Assembly: GCA_014529385.2 (NCBI GenBank)
Contig: CM043949.1
Location: 110,887,977-110,951,976 of the forward strand
Length of the DNA: 64,000 bases
Direction: 5' to 3'
Source of the DNA: Adiantum capillus-veneris
Taxonomy: Eukaryota; Streptophyta; Polypodiopsida; Polypodiales; Pteridaceae
Positions 57,441 through 64,000 of the stretch are shown in pieces. Both the position numbers and the translations under genes were made by a program. The notes under the pieces are model-generated. The model did not search any database, was not told the DNA's origin, and saw only the letters and a list, made by a program, of their open reading frames with translations. Position 1 is the first letter of the stretch. Each line of letters opens with the position of its first letter.

Positions 57441-57951
57441 GAAAGATAATTACCAAAGGTGACAAACATCCTTATCTCCTTGTGATAATTATACCATAGT
57501 TAATTAGTGAGTTTAGAAGATTATAATTGACCAAAAGTCCTATTTTTACCAAAAGATTAATTAAAATAAATAGACCTTGCGATCAAAAGTTTTTAGTAGT
57601 AAGTGTAAACATATGATATAAAGTGGAGGAAATAAACTCTTTGAGATAAAATAAATAGAATAAATATTTAGCTCAAAATAAAGAGATTCCAAGCTTAAAA
57701 TACGATGGAAAAATTAGGAAAAAGATATACAAAATTATAAGAGAATTAGGATAGCTTAGAAAACCCTTAGGGAAGCTGTCAAAAAAGTTATCATGCCTAT
57801 ATAGGAAAATAAGAAATTACTAAGTCAAGAATTTACCAATTAAAACTATAAATTTAACCTAGATTTGGGTAAAATTGGATACAAAGGTTAAGTTTAGCTT
57901 TAGGATAATTCACCTAATGATTAGATGTCCTTTTTATAAGGATAAGAAGTT

Positions 57952-58137
57952 ATGGCACCTAAAAGGACCCGAGCAAATCCTACATTTGATAATGAGGACG
58001 TAGCTCCAAAACGAACTAAAGCGTCCCACGACGACAAAGCCGGGCCTAGTAGTAGGCCTACGAAGGAGAGTCTTCAAGTGCCAGTGCAGCAGCAGATGGC
58101 CAATCAATCCCAAGTGGATTTCCCATTATTCAATTAA
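57952..58137 (+). CDS. Small basic ORF in the LTR
   Basis: A 61-residue frame, MAPKRTRANPTFDNED then APKRTKASHDD and PTKESLQVPVQ, closing with TAA after DFPLFN. It matches the LTR copy at 20913-20695 in about 32 of the first 46 residues, with substitutions spread along the reading frame. An ATG about 20 bases after TTTTTATAAGG. No known domain. Possibly the start of an element protein truncated in this LTR, or conserved DNA that happens to stay open. Confidence 0.4.
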   Translation: MAPKRTRANPTFDNEDVAPKRTKASHDDKAGPSSRPTKESLQVPVQQQMANQSQVDFPLFN

Positions 58138-59459
58138 GTCTTTAAATAGTTTAAGTTCTTTTATAAGTTAGCATTGCATACGTAAGGAGTGAGTAAGAAT
58201 AAGAAAAGGAATAATTGACCAAAAACAGAGAGTAACTTCCAACGTGCATTGCTTATAATGTAGGAAAGAATTGTTTGGGTTAAAATTCGTTGAATTAGGA
58301 AATATATGATTGATCATCCTTAAGACAGCTTGTCTCAAGACACCTCCAACTCCTTGGTATATTTTGATGATAATGATGGCTTTCCAGCCACGGATAAGTC
58401 GGTTATCCCCATGAACGTTGAGTTTCTACTCCGTGTCATGTCTTGATGTTTCTACATAAGTTAGGATACCGTTTTTTATCCTAGGGGAGCCGCCCGGTTG
58501 TATGGGCAATTGGTTTGGTGTATGGGCACTCGGAACCTTGGGTGGGGGTTTATCCACTCCGGATTATGAATAAGGAATGGGTGCCATTTTTTTCACCCTT
58601 AGGTGGTCTTGAGACAAAAAGAGTACTGGTCATGGTTATTATGGACAATGTTTTGATTGACAATACCATGTCTTAAGTTTAAAGATGTATGTTTGCTAAA
58701 AGAATGTTTTCAAGGGCTGTTTAATAAAATCCTGTTATTATGAAGGATAAAAGGAATCATTATTTTAATTATGATAAGAACATGGTAGTAATTAAATAAC
58801 AAAAGAATCATGTGTGAATGTGGGGTGGTAAGTGGGGATTGACTAAGGTTGTCAATCATGGACGGGTGGACCTGATTAGTCAGGTAACTATCCATCCCCG
58901 CGCATAAAAAACGTTTTGAAAACTTCTTCACTTGGAAGAGGAGTTCACCAGCGGCTGTGCCCTCACATATGTTAGGGAAAAAAAGCATTGGTTGAGGATA
59001 CCTTAGCCAAATTTGTGGAAGTTATAGGGCCGAAATAGTTTTTTTTTGGACTTTTAATACGTTGTCTCGTTTTCGCTGCGAGACAGGACTAGGTCTTCTT
59101 CTAAGGCTATAGACCCCAACCATTGTTAATGGTAAAGGTATATTCCTTGGATTTTTCTTGTTTAGAGACTCTCATTTTTATCAGACCTAGAGACCTGTCA
59201 AGGATCCCATCCCGATCTTGGTATTGGCAGGTTGGGGATCTCACAAAGTTTCAAGCATACGAGAAAATGATCCGAGAGACACATAACATAATCAATCCTC
59301 ATCTCGCATACAAAGTCATCTTACTGTTGTATGTGAAAAAGATCCTAGCGATCCAGCTAAGCGTGATACATAAATTGAGCATTATGCTGAAAATTGAATC
59401 CTGGATCAGTTGTATGCAAAAAGGGCCACAAATCAAGCCCATTACATGTCAACATAAAT

Positions 59460-59945
59460 TGATCCCATGATTGCCGTTCCATATGAAGCGTGTGGGAATG
59501 CTTAGTAGTATTATATACAAGGTTTGGTGCATTATTAAAATCCCCACAAAGAAATGCATTAGAACGTCAACAATAAGAGAAGATAGAACTCCACAACCGT
59601 TCCCTATCTGCAGAAGCTGTGTATGTATATAATCCTCCAAATTTGAAAACTTCCCCATAAACAATGCATTGTATGACCATACATCTCCCAGCCGGGTCAT
59701 TGAAAACCAAAATCAATAAGAGTTCATGTCGAACAAGTATAAGCACTCCAGAATAGCCAGGTGATCCTGCATAAGCTATCCAATAGCCTACAAAGTAAGA
59801 AGTCTGTCCTCCTACAAATTGATACTGGTTATGCTCTTGAAGAACCACAATGTCTGCTTTACATATATGTACATAGTGCCAGGTAAGCCGCCACTCGTGA
59901 TTGCATAACCCCACACACATTATAGGAGATGCAATTCAAAGAATT
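59460..59945 (-). pseudogene. LINE apurinic-type endonuclease domain
   Basis: On the minus strand ICKADIVVLQEHNQYQF, YWIAYAGSPGYSGVLILV, NDPAGRCMVIQ and FGGLYTYTASADRERLWSS follow the order of the APE-type endonuclease of LINE ORF2 (the metal-binding 'LQE' and 'Y-P' segments). Its own start (NVCGVMQSRVAAYLAL) is in another frame just upstream, so one frameshift is present. The domain nicks target DNA to prime reverse transcription. The frame ends in a stop near 59567. Confidence 0.85.
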
Positions 59946-60001
59946 ATGCATTCTATATGGTATATACAATGGGTGAGGAAACAGGAAAAAGGGGAGAAAA
60001 C

Positions 60002-60715
60002 TCAAGCACCAGTACCCATCAACACATCCTTCCCAGTTGTAGGTACTTGAGGAGGTGGGTCAAGACCTGGACCTGGCTGATTGAAAATAAAGGCACCTTG
60101 CGATGAAGAGGCTTCTCCTGTAACAACTTCCTTGTTGTCCCAAGCTTTAGCCAAAGAAGTGTTGTCAATACAAGGGAGTTTTTTCAGAGAAACATTCTTC
60201 AAAGGGGACACATAATTACAAGAAGATTTCGGAATACGGGTTGTAGCATCTTTAGCGAGTTTCTTGGGCACTATCCAAGTTTGAGAGGTTGAAACCTGTT
60301 CTCTTCCTTTGTCTTTAATATTTGGAGAAGCAGAAAGTGCAGACAATTGTAATTTTTTTCCTTTGCCTTTATTTGCCTCAGCTGTCGGGGAGGAGGTTGA
60401 AGCACCTTTGGTTTGAACTGCAGTAGAAGATTTTGGAGGTGAATGAGGTTGAGGAGTAGGGACAATTGAAGGAGGCGGTTGCTGATCTGGTTCCGGACAT
60501 TCGGACTGCATATGGCCAAATTTGCGAGAGCAGAAGCAATAACTTGCAAATTTTCCCATTTAAGCTTAAATGGGCATTTTCCAACCACCGCATCCCCAGA
60601 ATCAATCAAAATACTTGCTGGTGTGGGGATATCTGTGTCCCATAGAATACAAAAATGGTTTGTATTTGCATCCAGCTTTTGGCGCTTGTATAAACACTGC
60701 TCAGTCGAATCCATG
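60002..60715 (-). pseudogene. LINE ORF1 (zinc-knuckle protein)
   Basis: The upstream frame has [32 protein letters not shown] and GKCPFKLKWENLQVI; a shift leads into YCFCSRKFGHMQSECPEPDQ, a zinc-knuckle-like cysteine/histidine cluster with altered spacing. A serine/proline-rich tail follows, ending TGKDVLMGTGA at 60002. This organisation fits plant LINE ORF1 (RNA-binding). A frameshift near the knuckle makes it a pseudogene. It precedes ORF2 by only tens of bases. Confidence 0.75.
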
Positions 60716-60730
60716 TGAAGCTCCCACACG

Positions 60731-60788
60731 CGCACACACACACACACACACACACATTTTTTTGGTGTTTTGAATTTTGACAGTTGTT

Positions 60789-60822
<34 letters not shown>
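60731..60822. repeat. Two (CA)n microsatellites
   Basis: 60731-60756 and 60790-60822. They lie at the 5' edge of the LINE. Confidence 0.92.
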
Positions 60823-60824
<2 letters not shown>

Positions 60825-61593
60825 GTCTGGCTGTACACAAACCCTACTGCTTTCACACACACCCACACACACACACCTACGTAGTCGCACACAACTACAC
60901 AGGTGAAGACGCACCTAGGCCAAACCCTAACTTGCTGTAGATACCTGACGCATGTAGCAAGTAGTCCTTCCACAGGTGCGCAGAGACCCTTGCTGCAAAT
61001 CACTTTAAGGGCTGAAGCTATGTCCACTGCTGAAGTGAAGACCTGCTCACGCTAGGGTTTGCAGGACGAAGGACACAACCCCTCAAGGCGTAGTAGGACA
61101 CAGAGGACGACGCGCTAGGACTTTGCTAAAACTCACACAATGGCCTTTTGCAGCAGCTTTGAGAGCTGGTCCAATGACTGCTGCAGATACTCGCGAGTCG
61201 ACAACCAGGAAGCTGCATGCCGCTAACCGTTGAACACTCTGACACCCACAGGACATCACACAAACTCCAGCACGCTCTGGCTCACTTGCTTGCAGTTGAA
61301 CCACACACCCTCACACACACACATGCTGATGTTAATACAAGGATTAAACTCCTCAAGATATGGGAGTGGCTTGTTGCCATGGCCTCTGTGTAATTAACTG
61401 GGGATTACTCAAAATAACTTGTATTGACCTAGGAAATCTCTTGTAAAAAAGAGGCTTGTATTTACGAGGTGAAATTCTTAATAAGATATTTGCAGGTGTA
61501 CCTAACACCTAGTGAGTTAAGGAAGATAATGGTTTTAGACAAGCTGGCTAGAATCTGTATAATGTGTCCTCACATCCTATATAGCACATCTCT

Positions 61594-61595
<2 letters not shown>
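60823..61595. other. Unassigned stretch upstream of the LINE
   Basis: May include LINE 5' untranslated region. CACACA runs (60850-60880) and moderately GC-rich sequence but no supported ORF. Confidence 0.4.

Positions 61596-61679
<84 letters not shown>
61596..61679. repeat. (CT)42 microsatellite, uninterrupted
   Basis: Perfect CT tract of about 84 bases, comparable with the tract at 33421. Confidence 0.97.
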
Positions 61680-61682
<3 letters not shown>

Positions 61683-61780
61683 CAAGGCGGTGATGTTGAT
61701 TCTTTCCCCTCTTGAAGACGGACACGCCTTGCCTTCTTAAATACAGACCCGCCTTGCTTCTATGAATTGAACATGGCTAT

Positions 61781-62060
61781 TGGTATCGAAGCCTATAGAA
61801 GGTGGGCTTCCATGCTCACTTAGCATTGGTATAGGAGTGCATCTGTGGTATGTGTATGTACTTGTGAAAGGTGTCTGTACCTTGAGATTGTGAGGATTTA
61901 ACTCATAAGGGTGTGTGTTGATATCTCTATGGAAAAAGGCAAAGACAAGCAAGCTATTGTGGACCTAGCTGCTCCGACTCAATCTCAGGTGACTTTGTCT
62001 CCAATATGGACTATTGTCCGAGCTGCTAGGTTGTGTTGTGATTCACCTTTGATATGGTAG
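61781..62060 (+). mobile_element. Possible PBS and gag start of an LTR element (weak)
   Basis: TGGTATCGAAGC (61781-61792) resembles the initiator tRNA-Met primer site with two changes, and 136 bases later ATG 61929 opens a 43-codon frame MEKGKDKQAIVDLAAPTQSQ that ends at TAG 62058. No LTR ends were found and no Gag motif is clear, so the call is tentative. Confidence 0.25.
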
Positions 62061-62079
62061 TAGAACTCATACATGTTCT

Positions 62080-63346
62080 TGACTATACTAAATTAAAGTA
62101 TGACTGTTATGAGAATAGTTGATTACTTCTTCTAACCCTTAGGTGAAGGCACCCACACCCTCTCAACTATGGTTTCAATGTTCCTTGGCTTGAAGATGGT
62201 GAATTTTTTTCAGGCTCTTGGTTTGAGTACTTTTGTATAAAAATTGTTTGGTATAATGAATGCGTATTATACCACTTTTTTATTGACATAGTGTCTTTTG
62301 TAATTTGAAAGGATTCTTTAGTAGACTGGTACTAGTATAGCAGTACTAGTATACCAGTACCAGTATAGCAGTATAGAATGCATGCATGGTCTTGACTATT
62401 ATAAGATACTGTATGACTTGTATAACACCAGTACTACCAGTAGCAATACTAACATTGAAAACTTGACACCAGTACCAGTATACATATGCCAATATTGCAG
62501 TATAGCAATACCAATATGCCAATACCAGTATAACAGTATAGTAGTATAGAACTCATGTATGTTCCTGACTATACTAAGTTGATATATGACTGGTATGAGA
62601 ATAGTTGGCTACTTCTTCTGACCCTTAGGAGAGGGTTACCTTCTTAAGTATGGTTTTAATGTCCCTTGGCTTGAAAATGGCGGACTTTCTTCAAATTCTT
62701 GATTTTATACTGGTGTATAAAGATTGTTATGTACTATGAATGGGAATCATACCACCTTTTCAATGACATACTTTTTAGTGTCTTTGTAAATTGAAAGGAT
62801 TCTATAGTGTATCAATACCAGTATAGCAGTACTACCTGTACCAGTACTAGCATTAAAAAAAATTGATTGGTTTCCCTACAACCCTTTATAAATGAAACCA
62901 TCTCTGAATAGATGTTATGATGTTTTACTATTTCTATACCAGTACTATTAGTACCAGTACTATACTAAGTCGATGTATGACTTGTGGGAATAGTTGGCTA
63001 CTTCTTCTTACTAGAACTAAAGATCAGAGACGTGCATCAATATACATATATATGTTATGGAAATACCATCTATGAACATATGTTATGGATCAGTACTAGT
63101 CCTAGTACTATGAGTACCACCGATACCAGTACTACCAGTACTATACTAAGTCAATGTATGACTTGTGGGAATATTTGGCTACTTCTTCTGACTAACACTA
63201 AAGATCTGAGATCAGTACTAGTACATCAGTATACGTTTATTTATTGTGGTTTTTACTACATCAGTACCAGCACCAGTACCAGTGATGGTTTTTTACTACA
63301 TTAGTACCAATATCAGTTATGATTTTTTACGACATCAATACTAATA

Positions 63347-63418
<72 letters not shown>

Positions 63419-64000
63419 CATATATATATATATACATATATATATAAATATATATATATATATATGCTATGATATATATATATTTTTCACTACATCAGTA
63501 CTACCAATATCAATACTATACTAAGTCAATGAATGACTTATCGGATTACTTGGCTACTTCTTCTAACTAGCACTGGAAATATAAGACCAATAATAGTATA
63601 CCAGTATACATATTTGAGTATTATAACGGTACCAATATATTGGTACCAGTATAGTAGTATGGGAGTATAGAATTCATACATATTCTTGACTATACTAAGT
63701 TGATGTATGAATGTTATGATATGAGTACTACTAGTACCAGCATTAACGGTGAAAATCTGAACCAATATATTTGTATACATATACCATTATTGTAATATAG
63801 CAATACTAGTATACCAGTACCAGTATAGCAGTATAGGAGTCTATAAATCACGCATAGGAGTCTATAAATCACACATATTCTTGACTATATGAAGTCATTG
63901 TAGCTGTACTATTTGTACCAGTACTAGCACTAAAAATTTGTGACCAATACCGATATACCAGTATACATATATCAATATTGCAATATAGTAGTACCAGTAC
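62080..64000. repeat. Complex tandem array of CTATACTAAGT and AGTACCAGTA units
   Basis: A landmark CTATACTAAGT-GATGTATGACT-TTGGCTACTTCTTCT recurs near 62085, 62570, 62960, 63142, 63513, 63690 and 63880, so spacing varies (about 485, 390, 180, 370, 180, 190). Between landmarks a degenerate ACCAGTA(C/T)TAGTATA minisatellite fills the space. The first two units share a further 170 bp (CCCTTGGCTTGAAAATGG and CATACCACC). It runs off the right edge. Confidence 0.85.
63349..63483. repeat. (TA)n microsatellite within the array
   Basis: Long TATA run with a few CATA interruptions, inside one unit of the array. Confidence 0.93.

Larger units (their letters stand above)
55769..59245 (+). mobile_element. 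Solo LTR, 3,477 bp, of a long-LTR element family
   Basis: It begins TGTAAGG and ends CTCACA (TG...CA), and is flanked by a 5-bp target duplication AAGTT at 55764-55768 and 59246-59250. LINE coding sequence ends on one side and resumes on the other. There is no PBS after the CTCACA end and no second LTR, so it is a solo LTR left by recombination. The right part (57885-59245) aligns inversely with the 5' LTR at 19638-20982. Internal features: a ~150-bp tandem array and a MAPKR-type mini-ORF. Confidence 0.85.
52526..60720 (-). mobile_element. LINE (non-LTR retrotransposon), degenerate, interrupted by a solo LTR
   Basis: On the minus strand: ORF1 with a zinc knuckle (about 60715-60002), an APE-type endonuclease (about 59945-59460), then after the inserted 55769-59245 LTR the ORF2 middle (55763-54814), RT palm and fingers (54814-53960) and a C-terminal zinc-binding region to 52907. 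A poly-A-like run (AAAAAAAA on the minus strand, 52526-52533) followed by a (TG)n tract marks the 3' end. Several stops and frameshifts show it is inactive. The order is that of plant L1-type LINEs. Confidence 0.85.

Noticed and set aside
1-64000. CRISPR arrays, bacterial operons, rRNA or tRNA genes
   Set aside because: No direct-repeat/spacer pattern, no ribosome-binding-site-led gene clusters and no recognisable rRNA or tRNA sequence beyond primer-binding sites were seen.

Overview
This is a nuclear land-plant segment made almost entirely of transposable elements and simple repeats; I find no convincing host gene, tRNA, rRNA, CRISPR array or bacterial-type operon. The plant assignment rests on three things: Ty1/copia and gypsy-type LTR elements whose primer sites match initiator tRNA-Met (TGGTATCAGAGC and variants), En/Spm (CACTA) transposons with TNP2-type proteins, and a plant-type non-LTR retrotransposon. 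Frequent long (CT)n/(GA)n tracts, nested insertions and low gene density suggest a large genome such as a fern or gymnosperm, but the lineage cannot be fixed from this window.

Layout. 1-943: 5' end of a minus-strand LTR element running off the left edge. About 2.2-7.0 kb: a decayed LTR element with a coiled-coil-rich ORF and no recognisable pol, ending in a purine tract and a 309-bp LTR. 7.5-13.4 kb: a tandem array of foldback (palindromic) units of about 175 bp, split by a complete old minus-strand copia element (7911-12934; 227-bp LTRs, TSD CAAGT). 13.4-15.1 kb: minisatellite, (CT)n and a patch of GTAACTC...GAGTTAC palindromes. 16.2-16.5 kb: broken SWIM zinc finger. 17.2-21.2 kb: minus-strand gypsy-like element with only gag left. 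22.7-29.8 kb: minus-strand CACTA element. 34.97-35.36 kb: a nearly perfect 196-bp tandem duplication. 35.9-41.7 kb: a very young copia element (188-bp LTRs differing at one site) whose gag-pol frame is broken by one TGA. 43.9-44.2 kb: gypsy RT fragment. 46.6-48.9 kb: a second CACTA remnant. 52.5-60.7 kb: a minus-strand LINE split by a 3,477-bp solo LTR (55769-59245, TSD AAGTT). 61.6-64.0 kb: (CT)n, a weak LTR-element start, then a complex tandem array leaving the right edge.

History inferred from nesting and divergence: the palindrome array predates the old copia, the LINE predates the solo LTR, and the copia at 35.9 kb is among the newest events. The least ordinary items are the 3.5-kb solo LTR with its internal ~150-bp tandem repeats and a small MAPKR-type ORF shared with the 19.6-21 kb LTR; the head-to-head LTR junction at 20983; the pol-less coiled-coil element; and the palindromic tandem array.
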